Shown piece after piece: positions 8,210-17,411 of a DNA stretch of 64,000 nucleotides. The stretch's first letter is position 1. The number at the start of each line of letters is the position of its first letter. The notes under the pieces were generated by a model. That model saw only the letters and a program-made list of their open reading frames with translations. It made no database searches and was not told where the DNA came from. Position numbers and translations under genes: made by a program. This DNA is from Rs1 sp038900335 (lineage in GTDB: Bacteria; Pseudomonadota; Gammaproteobacteria; Pseudomonadales; Balneatricaceae), in assembly GCA_038900335.1 (NCBI GenBank), contig JBBMRB010000019.1:1-64000 (forward strand), given 5' to 3'.

Positions 8210-9646
8210 ATGACAGATCAATTAGACGAGGCATTATCCCGAGAGTACGAAGCGGGCTTTGTCTCAGATGTAGAATCAAGAACATTCGATCCCGGTATTG
8301 ATGAAGACGTCATTCGTCGCATATCTGCGATGAAAGAAGAACCACAATGGATGTTGGACTGGCGTCTAAAAGCCTTTGCACTTTGGAAAGAGATGCCAGA
8401 GCCAGATTGGGCGCACATCAAATACGATAAAATAGATTTCCAATCTATCTCGTATTATAGCGCACCAAAAAGCATGGACGATCGTCCAAAATCTCTAGAT
8501 GAAGTGGACCCTGAACTCCTTAGAACCTATGAAAAACTAGGTATTCCACTGATCGAGCAACAACAACTTGCAGGTATTGCTGTCGATGTTGTTTTTGACT
8601 CTGTATCAGTTGTGACCACGTTCAGAGAACAACTCAAAGAGAAAGGCGTTATTTTCTGCCCTATTTCAGATGCGATTAAAGAATACCCTGAATTAGTTCA
8701 AAAATACTTAGGCACCGTTGTTAGCCAAAAAGATAATTTTTTCGCAGCGCTTAACTGTGCTGTTTTCACTGACGGATCTTTTGTTTATATCCCTAAAGGC
8801 ACACGCTGCCCGATGGAGCTATCAACTTACTTTAGAATAAACGAGCTAAACACTGGCCAATTTGAGCGCACCTTGATTATTGCCGATGAGGGAAGCCATG
8901 TCAGCTACTTAGAAGGCTGTACTGCCCCTCAACGCGATGAAAACCAATTACACGCAGCCGTTGTCGAATTAGTTTGCCTAGACAATGCCGAGATCAAATA
9001 CTCTACCGTGCAAAACTGGTATCCAGGGGATGAAAACGGTAAAGGTGGTATTTACAATTTTGTGACCAAGCGTGGCATTTGCCATGACAATGCAAAAATA
9101 TCTTGGACACAAGTTGAAACAGGCTCAGCCGTCACTTGGAAATACCCAAGCTGCATCCTTAAAGGCGATAACAGCATTGGTGAGTTTTACTCAGTTGCGC
9201 TAACGCGCGGTGCTCAACAAGCCGATACTGGCACCAAGATGATCCATTTGGGTAAAAACACACGCTCAACGATTATTTCTAAAGGCATCTCTGCTGGCAA
9301 AAGTAATAACAGCTATCGTGGATTAGTGCACATGGGCAAAAAAGCGGGCGGTGCTCGCAACTTCACTCAATGTGACTCTTTACTCATTGGTGATCAATGT
9401 GGTGCACATACGTTCCCGTATGTTGAAAGCCGCAACCCAACCGCTGTTGTAGAGCATGAAGCGACCACCTCAAAGGTAAGCGATGATCAAATGTTCCTTT
9501 GCCAACAACGTGGATTAGATCCTGAAAAAGCAGTATCAATGATCGTAAACGGCTTTTGTAAGGAAGTATTCAAAGAATTACCAATGGAGTTTGCAGTAGA
9601 GGCCGGAAAGCTTCTTGAAATCAGCCTAGAAGGCTCCGTTGGTTAA
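8210..9646 (+). CDS. sufB: Fe-S cluster scaffold subunit SufB
   Basis: Core of the SufBC2D scaffold on which Fe-S clusters are built, in the cytoplasm. 478 residues, slightly shorter than E. coli SufB (495). It carries the SufB-specific N-terminal region and a C-terminal beta-helix core with GGARNFTQCDSLLIGDQCGA, then HEATTSKVSDDQMFLCQQRG and MIVNGFCKEVFKELPMEFA. It heads the structural part of the operon and is followed by sufC after 52 bases. Confidence 0.97.
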   Translation: MTDQLDEALSREYEAGFVSDVESRTFDPGIDEDVIRRISAMKEEPQWMLDWRLKAFALWKEMPEPDWAHIKYDKIDFQSISYYSAPKSMDDRPKSLDEVDPELLRTYEKLGIPLIEQQQLAGIAVDVVFDSVSVVTTFREQLKEKGVIFCPISDAIKEYPELVQKYLGTVVSQKDNFFAALNCAVFTDGSFVYIPKGTRCPMELSTYFRINELNTGQFERTLIIADEGSHVSYLEGCTAPQRDENQLHAAVVELVCLDNAEIKYSTVQNWYPGDENGKGGIYNFVTKRGICHDNAKISWTQVETGSAVTWKYPSCILKGDNSIGEFYSVALTRGAQQADTGTKMIHLGKNTRSTIISKGISAGKSNNSYRGLVHMGKKAGGARNFTQCDSLLIGDQCGAHTFPYVESRNPTAVVEHEATTSKVSDDQMFLCQQRGLDPEKAVSMIVNGFCKEVFKELPMEFAVEAGKLLEISLEGSVG

Positions 9647-9698
9647 ACTCAACACTGCTTACTTTCATTTGTCATAACGATTTAGGATTTACTGAAAC

Positions 9699-10469
9699 AT
9701 GTTAAAAATTGATAACCTACACGCATCCGTAGCAGAGAATAATATTTTGAAAGGCCTATCACTGAACATTGGTGAAGGCGAAGTACATGCAATCATGGGC
9801 CCTAATGGCGCTGGCAAAAGCACATTTGGCTATGCATTAACTGGCCGTGACGGCTATGAAGTAACACAAGGTAGCGTCTCACTTGACGGTGCTGATTTAC
9901 TTGATATGGAAATAGAAGAAAGAGCATCAGCGGGTCTTTTTCTTGCTTTTCAATACCCGGTAGAGATACCAGGTGTGAGCAACATGGAGTTTATGAAAAC
10001 TGCTGTTGACTCTCAACGCCAAGCGCGCGGAGATGCTGCACTAACGTCTTCTGAATTTTTAAAACGCGCTAAAGAGGCCTGCAAGCAAGTTAACCTACCT
10101 TTAAGTTTTTTAAAGCGTGGTGTTAATGAAGGCTTTTCAGGCGGTGAGAAAAAACGTAATGAAATCATGCAAATGATTTTAATCGAACCTAAAATCAGTA
10201 TTTTAGATGAATCTGATTCAGGGCTAGATATCGACGCACTTAAAATCGTTGCAGATGGCATCAACAGCCAACGCGATGGTAAACGCTCATTTATCGTCAT
10301 TACCCATTACCAACGCCTTTTAGATTACATCAAGCCTGATTTTGTACATGTATTAGCAGATGGCAAGATAGTAAAAAGCGGCGGCCCTGAACTTGCACTA
10401 GAACTAGAATCTGGCGGCTATTCTTGGTTAGAGTCTTACGATAAAAACGCGCAGGAAGAAAACGCATGA
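9699..10469 (+). CDS. sufC: Fe-S assembly ATPase SufC
   Basis: ABC-type ATPase of the SufBCD scaffold; ATP hydrolysis drives the conformational change needed for cluster assembly. 256 residues. The Walker A GPNGAGKST is at 34-42, the signature SGGEKKRNEI near 148-157, and the Walker B segment ILDESDSGLDIDAL follows. It overlaps sufD by 4 bases (ATGA), so translation of the two is coupled. Confidence 0.98.
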   Translation: MLKIDNLHASVAENNILKGLSLNIGEGEVHAIMGPNGAGKSTFGYALTGRDGYEVTQGSVSLDGADLLDMEIEERASAGLFLAFQYPVEIPGVSNMEFMKTAVDSQRQARGDAALTSSEFLKRAKEACKQVNLPLSFLKRGVNEGFSGGEKKRNEIMQMILIEPKISILDESDSGLDIDALKIVADGINSQRDGKRSFIVITHYQRLLDYIKPDFVHVLADGKIVKSGGPELALELESGGYSWLESYDKNAQEENA

Positions 10470-11719
10470 GCAACTGGTTAGCCGAAACTCTATCTAAAGC
10501 TGAACAAGTTAATGATTGGCTAACACCTAAGCGTGAACTTTCATTAGCTCTTTTGAAGAACACACCGTGGCCGACTCGTCAAATCGAAGCGTGGAAGTAC
10601 ACACCTGTCAACGCTATCGAGCGTTCAAGTTTTGACAAAGCAACCACAAATGAAACAACAGCCGCTATTGACATTGCCAATTTAAGCAGCCTTGATCTGA
10701 TTTTTGTCGATGGTATCCTGCAAACACAAGCTCTTGCTGAAGATTTACCACCAGGCTTATCGATATCATCACTAAGTGATAGTAACAATAACGCTTGGGC
10801 ACTCAATAGTTTTAACCAAACAAAACCTAACAGGCACTTTTTTGGTTTAATCAATGATGTACTCGCAACGCAAGGCTGTATTATTGCTGTTGAAGAAGGC
10901 GCTAATATCACTCAGCCCATTCGTATTGTGCAGAGCTTTAGTGCAGGCAGTCAATCACATGCCCGTATTATCATGCATGTTGCGAAGAACGCCAAAGCGA
11001 CAGTCATTGAACAGTTGACTGGCAATGATTTAAGTTTAAATACTAGCTTTGCTGAATATCAAATTGATGACAATGCACACTTAGAACACTATCGCTTAGC
11101 ACTACAATGCGAACAAGCTATTAGCTTAGGTGGCTGTCATTTTAATTTAGGCGAATCATCGACACTTGATAGTAATTTAATCGGCTTTGGTAGCCAGCTT
11201 TCACGTGTAGATATGGATATTATCCATGGTGGAGAGCACAGCCATGCCAAATTAAATGTCATCTATTTACTAGATGGCAAAGAAGTATTTGATCTACACA
11301 GTGCTATCGAACACACCAAGCCACACGGCCAAAGTGAGCAAAATGTTCGCTGTATCGTCGCCGATAGAGCTAATGCTATTTTCAATGGTCGTATCCATAT
11401 TCACCGCGACGCTCAAAAGATCCTGGCTGAAATGAATAACCGCAATTTGTTAATGTCTGAAAACGCCCAGATTAACACTAAACCGGAACTTGAAATCTAC
11501 GCCGACGATGTACGCTGTGCTCATGGTGCAACTATTGCCGAGATTGATGAAGAGGCGATGTTTTATCTACAATCCAGAGGTATTAGCCGTGCAGACGCAC
11601 AAGTCATGCTCAGTTTTGGCTTTATCAATGAACTGGTTGATCAAATGAACAATGAAGCAATTGCTCACTGGTTACGCCCTATTCTTCGCCAACGTTTTGC
11701 CAGTATGGAGATTAGATAA
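10466..11719 (+). CDS. sufD: Fe-S cluster scaffold subunit SufD
   Basis: SufB paralogue that completes the SufBC2D complex and helps bring iron in. 417 residues, family-typical. The C-terminal beta-helix shows FNGRIHIHRDAQKI, NLLMSENAQINTKPELEIYA and DDVRCAHGATIAEIDEEAMFY, the usual SufD signatures. It starts inside the sufC stop and is followed by sufS after 3 bases. Confidence 0.96.
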   Translation: MSNWLAETLSKAEQVNDWLTPKRELSLALLKNTPWPTRQIEAWKYTPVNAIERSSFDKATTNETTAAIDIANLSSLDLIFVDGILQTQALAEDLPPGLSISSLSDSNNNAWALNSFNQTKPNRHFFGLINDVLATQGCIIAVEEGANITQPIRIVQSFSAGSQSHARIIMHVAKNAKATVIEQLTGNDLSLNTSFAEYQIDDNAHLEHYRLALQCEQAISLGGCHFNLGESSTLDSNLIGFGSQLSRVDMDIIHGGEHSHAKLNVIYLLDGKEVFDLHSAIEHTKPHGQSEQNVRCIVADRANAIFNGRIHIHRDAQKILAEMNNRNLLMSENAQINTKPELEIYADDVRCAHGATIAEIDEEAMFYLQSRGISRADAQVMLSFGFINELVDQMNNEAIAHWLRPILRQRFASMEIR

Positions 11720-11722
11720 ACT

Positions 11723-12949
11723 ATGTCATTTGATGTCCAAGAGATACGCAAAGCATTTCCAATATTATCGCGTCAAGTACACAATAAACCATTGGTATAC
11801 TTAGATAATGCGGCGACAACTCAAAAGCCACAAGTGGTGATTGATGCCCTGGTCGATTATTATAGTAATTACAATTCTAATGTTCACCGTGGGGCGCATC
11901 AATTAGCTGATGAAGCGACACGTAAATATGAAAACACTAGAGACCGTGTCGCTAGCTATATTAATGCCAGCACTAGAAACGAAGTTATCTGGACATCAGG
12001 CACGACAGAGTCTATTAATATAGTTACTCACGGCGCCGCTCAAATACTCAAAGCCGGCGATCAAGTATTAGTCACACAAATGGAGCACCACGCTAACTTA
12101 GTCACATGGCAACAGGCATGTAAAGCTAGCGGCGCGCAGTTAGTTGTCGCACCTATTAATGATGATGGCGAACTGATCGTTGACAGCTACATTGCACTGA
12201 TTAATAGCAAGACGAAGTTTGCTTCAATCCCTCATGCATCTAATGCATTAGGCACTATTAACCCATTGAAGCTGCTAATCAGCAAATTAAAAGGCATCAC
12301 CAATAACCAAGTATTAGTGATGATAGATGGTGCTCAAGGTATTGCTCATAGCCATGTTGATGTCCAGGACCTGGGCTGTGATTTTTACTGCTTTTCCAGT
12401 CATAAATTTTATGGACCCACCGGTATTGGCGTGCTTTGGGGCAAAGAGTCGCTATTAGAACAGTGGCCCGTTTGGCAAACGGGAGGCGAAATGATTTCAC
12501 AAGTTTCGTACCAAGATGCTCAGTGGAACACCCTGCCGTATCGCCTTGAAGCTGGTACACCTAATATTGCTGACGTCATTGCTTTTGGTGCTGCACTTGA
12601 CTGGTTCTGCCAGTTGGATTTATCAGCTGTACTGGCTCATGAAAATGAACTACTTGCTTACGCTACCAAACTTGCTGGTGATTTTGAGGGGTTAACAATT
12701 GTAGGGCGCGCCAAAGAAAAAGCACCTGTGTTAAGCTTTGTGATGGATAAAGGCCACCCTGCTGATATCGGTTTTATTCTTGATAGGCAAGGTATTGCTA
12801 TTAGAACAGGACACCACTGTGCAGAGCCTTTAATGTCAAGGCTGAACTTACCAGGTACCGCTAGAGCGTCTTTTGCCATGTACAACAGCAAAGACGAAAT
12901 AGAGCAACTTTTTGTGGCATTAAACAAAGTCAAAACAATGCTAGCCTAG
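11723..12949 (+). CDS. sufS: Cysteine desulfurase SufS (PLP, group II)
   Basis: Removes sulfur from cysteine and passes it to SufE. 408 residues. PLP-binding Lys228 lies in SSHKFYGPTGIGVLWG and the persulfide-forming Cys366 in RTGHHCAEPL, the short-loop group II arrangement that separates SufS from IscS. EHHANLVTW carries the substrate-region histidines. Its partner sufE is three genes downstream in the same cluster. Confidence 0.97.
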   Translation: MSFDVQEIRKAFPILSRQVHNKPLVYLDNAATTQKPQVVIDALVDYYSNYNSNVHRGAHQLADEATRKYENTRDRVASYINASTRNEVIWTSGTTESINIVTHGAAQILKAGDQVLVTQMEHHANLVTWQQACKASGAQLVVAPINDDGELIVDSYIALINSKTKFASIPHASNALGTINPLKLLISKLKGITNNQVLVMIDGAQGIAHSHVDVQDLGCDFYCFSSHKFYGPTGIGVLWGKESLLEQWPVWQTGGEMISQVSYQDAQWNTLPYRLEAGTPNIADVIAFGAALDWFCQLDLSAVLAHENELLAYATKLAGDFEGLTIVGRAKEKAPVLSFVMDKGHPADIGFILDRQGIAIRTGHHCAEPLMSRLNLPGTARASFAMYNSKDEIEQLFVALNKVKTMLA

Positions 12950-12970
12950 CCTGACTTTGAGGAGAAATGT

Positions 12971-13324
12971 ATGACAATTGAAACGTACGATCCCAAGAAA
13001 GTAAATATTACTGTGACTGAGCAGGCCATTAAGCATTTTGGTAAAAAACTTGCTGATAATCCTGAGAAACTCATTCGCCTAAGTATTAAAAAAAGCGGCT
13101 GTACTGGTTACGCTTACGTATTAGACTACGTCAACGAACCAGAAACTGATGACCAGTTACTTATCCTCAGTGATTCTATGAAGCTTGCCATTTCAGATAA
13201 AGCTGCGCAAATTGCTAATGGCACGCAAATAGACTATGTTCTTGAAGGCGTTAATCGAGTGATTAAATTCAACAATCCTAACGTCATTGCCGAATGTGGT
13301 TGCGGGGAAAGCTTTACCGTATAA
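12971..13324 (+). CDS. sufA: A-type Fe-S carrier SufA (HesB/IscA family)
   Basis: Small scaffold/carrier that passes Fe-S clusters from SufBCD to apoproteins. The 117-residue protein has the three conserved cysteines Cys44 (KSGCTGY), Cys109 and Cys111 (ECGCGESF). Position within the suf operon favours SufA over IscA or ErpA. A GAGGAGAA ribosome site precedes the ATG. It is followed by a 10-bp hairpin before sufT. Confidence 0.93.
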   Translation: MTIETYDPKKVNITVTEQAIKHFGKKLADNPEKLIRLSIKKSGCTGYAYVLDYVNEPETDDQLLILSDSMKLAISDKAAQIANGTQIDYVLEGVNRVIKFNNPNVIAECGCGESFTV

Positions 13325-13336
13325 AAGCCAAACTAT

Positions 13337-13366
13337 TAGGCTTTCATTTTTACTAGTGAAAGCCTA
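13337..13366 (+). terminator. Intra-operon hairpin between sufA and sufT
   Basis: TAGGCTTTCA (13337-13346) and TGAAAGCCTA (13357-13366) make a perfect 10-bp stem with a 10-base loop; T-rich sequence follows only loosely. It may be a leaky terminator or RNA processing/stability element that lowers sufT-sufE relative to sufBCDSA. Confidence 0.5.
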
Positions 13367-13420
13367 TTATTAGCGCTTTATTTTTAATGCTCAACGCTTA
13401 TCGATAACAGAAGACTTTAA

Positions 13421-13954
13421 ATGCAACAAAATATGGTAGTGACCCAAAAAGAATGCCCTGCCAGGCGCGTTCCCACTGGGCAAAAGACAACAATTCCCGC
13501 AGGCCAATTCATCAGCATCAACCAAGACTTAGGTGGTAATTACACTGTCACTTGGCAAGGCAATATGATGCGCATTGACGGCACAGATGCCGCTGCAATC
13601 GGCAGAGAACCAGAACAACTAGTCTTTGCACAAAACAATACCGATCAAATTGATAGCGATCAGGTTTGGCAAGCTATTAAGAGCGTGTTTGACCCAGAGA
13701 TCCCTGTTAACTTAGCTGATCTAGGCCTTATATACGCTGTTGATGTCGATCAACAAACCAAAAGTGCCAATATCAAAATGACACTGACAGCACCTGGCTG
13801 TGGCATGGGTCCCATTTTGGTCGGCGATGTCGAATATCGGGTCGCACTAGTGCCTAATGTTGAAACCGTAAATGTCGCACTTGTCTTTGACCCACCATGG
13901 CACAAAGATATGATGAGCGAAGAAGCTCAACTTGAAACAGGGTTGTTTTTCTAA
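13421..13954 (+). CDS. sufT: Fe-S assembly factor SufT (MIP18/DUF59 family)
   Basis: Accessory Fe-S maturation factor encoded in many suf operons, bacterial relative of eukaryotic MIP18. The 177-residue protein has the SufT-specific N-terminal extension (TIPAGQFISINQDLGGNYTV) and a DUF59 domain from about residue 85 (VFDPEIPVNLADLGLIY, LTAPGCGMGPIL, FDPPWHKDMM). The conserved Cys sits in APGCGMG. It comes 96 bases after sufA, beyond a hairpin. Confidence 0.92.
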   Translation: MQQNMVVTQKECPARRVPTGQKTTIPAGQFISINQDLGGNYTVTWQGNMMRIDGTDAAAIGREPEQLVFAQNNTDQIDSDQVWQAIKSVFDPEIPVNLADLGLIYAVDVDQQTKSANIKMTLTAPGCGMGPILVGDVEYRVALVPNVETVNVALVFDPPWHKDMMSEEAQLETGLFF

Positions 13955-14011
13955 CAACCTAGCCTACTTTATTACTATTTCACCTTACACGTTCAAAATA
14001 TTGGAGCCCCT

Positions 14012-14431
14012 ATGCCATTACCGAGCACACAAACAATCATTGAAGACCTTGAATTTTTTGACGACTGGGAAGAGCGCTATAAATACATTATTGATTTAGG
14101 TGAAGACATGAGCAAAATGGACCCTTCATTACAAACACCACAAAGATTGGTAAAAGGCTGCCAAAGCAATGTCTGGATAGATGTTGAGCACGCAAGCGAT
14201 GGTAAGTTATCCTTTTCTGTCGACTCAGACGCCATTATTGTTCGCGGCTTACTCGCCTTAGTCATGGCTGCTTATGACAACAAAACTGCTGAACAAATAG
14301 TCGCTTTTAACATCAACGATTATTTTACTCAATTAGATTTAGAGCAACATATTAGCCCGACAAGAGGCAATGGCTTAAGAGCAATTGTAACTAAAATCCA
14401 GTCGATAGCCGCTGCAGTTAATAACGCATAA
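14012..14431 (+). CDS. sufE: Sulfur acceptor SufE
   Basis: Takes persulfide sulfur from SufS and delivers it to SufB. 139 residues; acceptor Cys50 in LVKGCQSNVWI matches Cys51 of E. coli SufE. The N-terminal FFDDWEERYKYIIDLGEDM and C-terminal PTRGNGLRAIVTKIQ are family-typical. It is the last gene of the cluster, with a TTGGAG ribosome site. Confidence 0.95.
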   Translation: MPLPSTQTIIEDLEFFDDWEERYKYIIDLGEDMSKMDPSLQTPQRLVKGCQSNVWIDVEHASDGKLSFSVDSDAIIVRGLLALVMAAYDNKTAEQIVAFNINDYFTQLDLEQHISPTRGNGLRAIVTKIQSIAAAVNNA

Positions 14432-14763
14432 CTTCAATAGCGTATTAATCATTTTATTCCGTTGTTAACAGCAGCGGGATGATAATCCTTCATTTTTTTA
14501 TTGTTGTGTTAACAGATTGACCCCTCTTATTTTGCGAGCAACACTGCGAAAAAAATACTCTTTACTCATTAATTTTGTTAAGTTTATAATTTTGTCAACC
14601 TTAATTAGTTCAATCTTTTTATACAATATATGACTCTTTTTTACGCTGTCTTTTTTATGTCTCATTTGTGTAAGAAATGCCCCGAATTGAGGCTGACAAG
14701 TAATGCATTACCATCGTTGAGTATGTTATATTCGCTGCTTGTTCATTTGATTCTAAGATTATA
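14432..14763. other. 332-base gap between sufE and pssA, with a probable terminator
   Basis: A hairpin with stem arms at 14456-14464 and 14472-14480 (9 pairs, two of them G-T) followed about 12 bases later by seven T residues could end suf transcription. Upstream of pssA there is a perfect palindrome GTAATGCATTAC (14700-14711) and a possible -10 TATATT (14727-14732), without a clear -35. I see no gene here. Confidence 0.45.
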
Positions 14764-16098
14764 ATGTTACCATTAACGAAAACTAATGCTCACCCTATCA
14801 CTTTAAACGCTCAGGACATTCAAATCATTCCTAGCGCTAAAGCTTTTAAAAGTGCAATTTTAGAAAACATACTAAACGCTAAGTCTCGCATCTATATTAC
14901 CGCTCTTTATTTACAAGAAGACGATGCAGGTAAAGACGTACTGCACGCTTTATATAAAGCAAAACAACACAACCCTGCACTTAATATAAAGATTTTTGTT
15001 GATGCACACAGAGCACAACGCGGACTTATTGGCGACCCTACCTGCTTGGGAAACAAAGAATTCTATCGTAAAATTGCTGAGCAATACTCCCATAAAATCG
15101 ATATTTATGGCGTGCTAGTTAAAACAAAAGAGCTTTTTGGTGTGTTGCACCTCAAGGGCTTAATTTTTGATGAAACCGTGATTTATACTGGCGCCAGCAT
15201 TAATGATGTTTATTTACATCAAGCCGACAAATGTCGATTTGACCGCTATCACCAGCTCCAGTGTGCCGACTTGGCAAACTCAATGGTTGACTATCTTCAT
15301 CGCTTTATTATTGACCCAGGCTTTTCACCGCTACTTAACACATCATTTAAGCTCGATAAAAAAATACAAAATAAATTCGCCAACAAGCAAAAATCATTAC
15401 TAAAAAGCTCAAACTACAGCACTCACGTGCACAGTGATAAGAGAGGCGAGATCAAAGCCACCCCTATGGTCGGTTTTGGCCCAAGAAGCAATAAAGTAAA
15501 TAACTGCATCCGCGATATGTTACGCAACAGTACGCGCACGCTGGTTATTTTTACACCTTATTTCAACCTGCCTAAAGTCATCGCCAAAGATTTGAAAAAA
15601 GCGCTCAACAGAGGCGTTAAAGTAACCATGGTGATTGGTGATAAAACGGCTAATGATTTCTTTATTGGCGATGAAGATGATTTTAGCAAAATCGGTATCA
15701 TCCCCTATATTTATGAAATTTTATTAGCTCGCTTTATTAAAAGACACCAATTATATATAGACAGAGGCTTATTAAATATTCACCTCTGGGTAAATGATAA
15801 TCACAGCTTTCATTTAAAAGGTATTGTCGCTGATAACCAAAAACACTTCATCACTGGCAACAACTTAAACCCTAGAGCCTGGAGCCTGGATTTAGAGAAC
15901 GGCATATTACTTGAAGACAGTAAAAAGCTATTAAGTGATATGTGGCAAAAAGAGCTAGATGATGTGTTAAAATATACGACTCTAGTAACACACAGTAGCG
16001 AGTTAGAAACAATTAATGACTACCCTAAATACGTTAAAGACCCCATTAGAAAACTACAAATAACCCAAATCGATCGAATCTTTAAACGCTTTATGTAA
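14764..16098 (+). CDS. pssA: CDP-diacylglycerol--serine O-phosphatidyltransferase (PLD-type)
   Basis: Makes phosphatidylserine, the precursor of phosphatidylethanolamine, at the inner face of the membrane. 444 residues, near E. coli PssA (451). Two HKD catalytic motifs of the phospholipase D superfamily are visible: HLKGLIFD (His129, Lys131, Asp136) followed by YTGASINDVYLH, and HLKGIVAD (His350, Lys352, Asp357) followed by TGNNLNPRAWSLDLENG. The paired NDVYLH and NPRAW segments fit PssA rather than cardiolipin synthase. Confidence 0.93.
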   Translation: MLPLTKTNAHPITLNAQDIQIIPSAKAFKSAILENILNAKSRIYITALYLQEDDAGKDVLHALYKAKQHNPALNIKIFVDAHRAQRGLIGDPTCLGNKEFYRKIAEQYSHKIDIYGVLVKTKELFGVLHLKGLIFDETVIYTGASINDVYLHQADKCRFDRYHQLQCADLANSMVDYLHRFIIDPGFSPLLNTSFKLDKKIQNKFANKQKSLLKSSNYSTHVHSDKRGEIKATPMVGFGPRSNKVNNCIRDMLRNSTRTLVIFTPYFNLPKVIAKDLKKALNRGVKVTMVIGDKTANDFFIGDEDDFSKIGIIPYIYEILLARFIKRHQLYIDRGLLNIHLWVNDNHSFHLKGIVADNQKHFITGNNLNPRAWSLDLENGILLEDSKKLLSDMWQKELDDVLKYTTLVTHSSELETINDYPKYVKDPIRKLQITQIDRIFKRFM

Positions 16099-16134
16099 CG
16101 AGCGCCCCTACTGCTCTAGTAGGGGAGCTTAAGC

Positions 16135-16743
16135 TTAACTGCCGATTATATTAACAATACCATCATAGATAAATTGAATAGCAAGCGCCGCCAGAATCAC
16201 CCCAAGAAAACGCCTGAGTATATCGTCCCCTGTCTTGCCTATTACTTTCTTTAAATGAGCAGAAAGCAACATACAGAGCAAGGTGATAAGTATCACCGAG
16301 ACCACTGCAGCAGCTGCGGCTAAATCAGCAGCGAATTCTGATGATTGTGAAAACAACAAGATAGCCAGTGTTAAAGAGCCAGGCCCCGCCAATAGCGGAA
16401 TAGCCATGGGAAACACTGATATGTCTTTTTTGACGGTATCCACCGCCAATTCAGCCTCTTTTGTAATTAAATTAAAAGCTGTAAAAAATAGTAATATGCC
16501 GCCAGAAATCCTAAATGCATGAATACTAATACCGATAAGGTTCAGAAAACTCTCACCATATACCCCAAATACTAACAGCAAGGTCACAGCTATCAATATC
16601 GATTTTAACGCCATTTTAATACGAAATGCTTTATCATTAGCAGGCACCAAGGAATGAAAAACAAGCCCTGCACCAATTGGATCAACAATCACCATTAACG
16701 AAGCTAGCCCTGCAAAATAAATCGAAAAATCTATCACTGACAT
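16135..16743 (-). CDS. MarC-family integral membrane protein
   Basis: 202-residue polytopic membrane protein of the MarC family, whose transport role is unsettled. About six hydrophobic segments are visible. Family features are the N-terminal VDPIGAGLVFHSLVPA region and the central FPMAIPLLAGPGSLTLAIL, which is characteristic of MarC/YhgN. ATG 16743 is used; an in-frame GTG precedes it and another GTG follows at 16737, so the exact start is uncertain. It converges on pssA and stands alone. Confidence 0.88.
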   Translation of the reverse strand: MSVIDFSIYFAGLASLMVIVDPIGAGLVFHSLVPANDKAFRIKMALKSILIAVTLLLVFGVYGESFLNLIGISIHAFRISGGILLFFTAFNLITKEAELAVDTVKKDISVFPMAIPLLAGPGSLTLAILLFSQSSEFAADLAAAAAVVSVILITLLCMLLSAHLKKVIGKTGDDILRRFLGVILAALAIQFIYDGIVNIIGS

Positions 16744-16833
16744 CACCTTATTTTAAGATCTTTTATAAACAGACAATATTAACATTTTCTGCTACTATCA
16801 CGCCAAATTTGCCTACCGAAATGAGAGATATTT

Positions 16834-17223
16834 GTGAGCGAAGACAAACAAACAAACCAAACAAAGAGTGGCTTTTTAGCATTGGTATCCAAACTGTGCT
16901 TTGATGAAAACCTACCTATCCGTTTTATTTATAAAACAGTTCCAGAGCACCTCAACGACACTGGCTGGCGTATGTATACTGGCTATGAAGATGATGAGTA
17001 TTTAGCAAACGAACTGGCAAATTTACTGCCAGTGCCAATCGTTAGAATGTGTGAGTTAGACTCAAGCCTAACAGAGCTTGTCGATTATAACGCGGGCAGT
17101 GTTTGGGAGAGAACTCCCGAACTCAACCAATGGCAACAAGTATATGATTTTAAAATCCCTTGCGCTAAGGTCGATGTTGAAATCACCAATGACGTCAGTA
17201 GATTCACTCAAGAAGTACTTTAA
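16834..17223 (+). CDS. DUF2185 / Imm33-like protein
   Basis: 129 residues starting at GTG, with GAGAGA upstream. Residues about 14-75 resemble the DUF2185 domain (also called Imm33 when found beside toxins): GFLALVSKLCFDENLPIRFI, then TGWRMYTGYEDDEYL and LANLLPVPIVRM. The conserved W-R-x-x-x-G-x-E-D-D-E-Y core is clear. No toxin gene lies beside it (MarC diverges, ibpA follows), so an immunity role is not supported by context; it may be a housekeeping or orphan immunity member. Confidence 0.6.
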   Translation: MSEDKQTNQTKSGFLALVSKLCFDENLPIRFIYKTVPEHLNDTGWRMYTGYEDDEYLANELANLLPVPIVRMCELDSSLTELVDYNAGSVWERTPELNQWQQVYDFKIPCAKVDVEITNDVSRFTQEVL

Positions 17224-17271
17224 TATTTTTTAACCAAAACAGTTGAAATAATCTAACAGCCCCTCATATAT

Positions 17272-17304
17272 AGTTTAGTGGCGCTCAAATGAGGTCACTA
17301 AACT
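17272..17304 (+). terminator. Hairpin after the DUF2185 gene
   Basis: AGTTTAGTG (17272-17280) pairs exactly with CACTAAACT (17296-17304) and is followed by GCTTTT. The 15-base loop is large; probable terminator for the upstream gene. Confidence 0.5.
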
Positions 17305-17411
17305 GCTTTTAAAGTAATTAACCTGGGTTAACACTTTAAAGCGTATTTTACTTTTTATCACTTAGTCTTCGGATAAGTGCAATGACAGCATATTGCTTAA
17401 AGGATATGAAT

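Noticed and set aside
14432..14763. tRNA or small RNA gene in the sufE-pssA gap
   Set aside because: No cloverleaf, TTC-loop or CCA end; only a weak hairpin and a palindrome are visible.
17382..17411. Upstream ATG for ibpA
   Set aside because: It adds ten residues unlike IbpA, and the proper ribosome site stands before ATG 17412.
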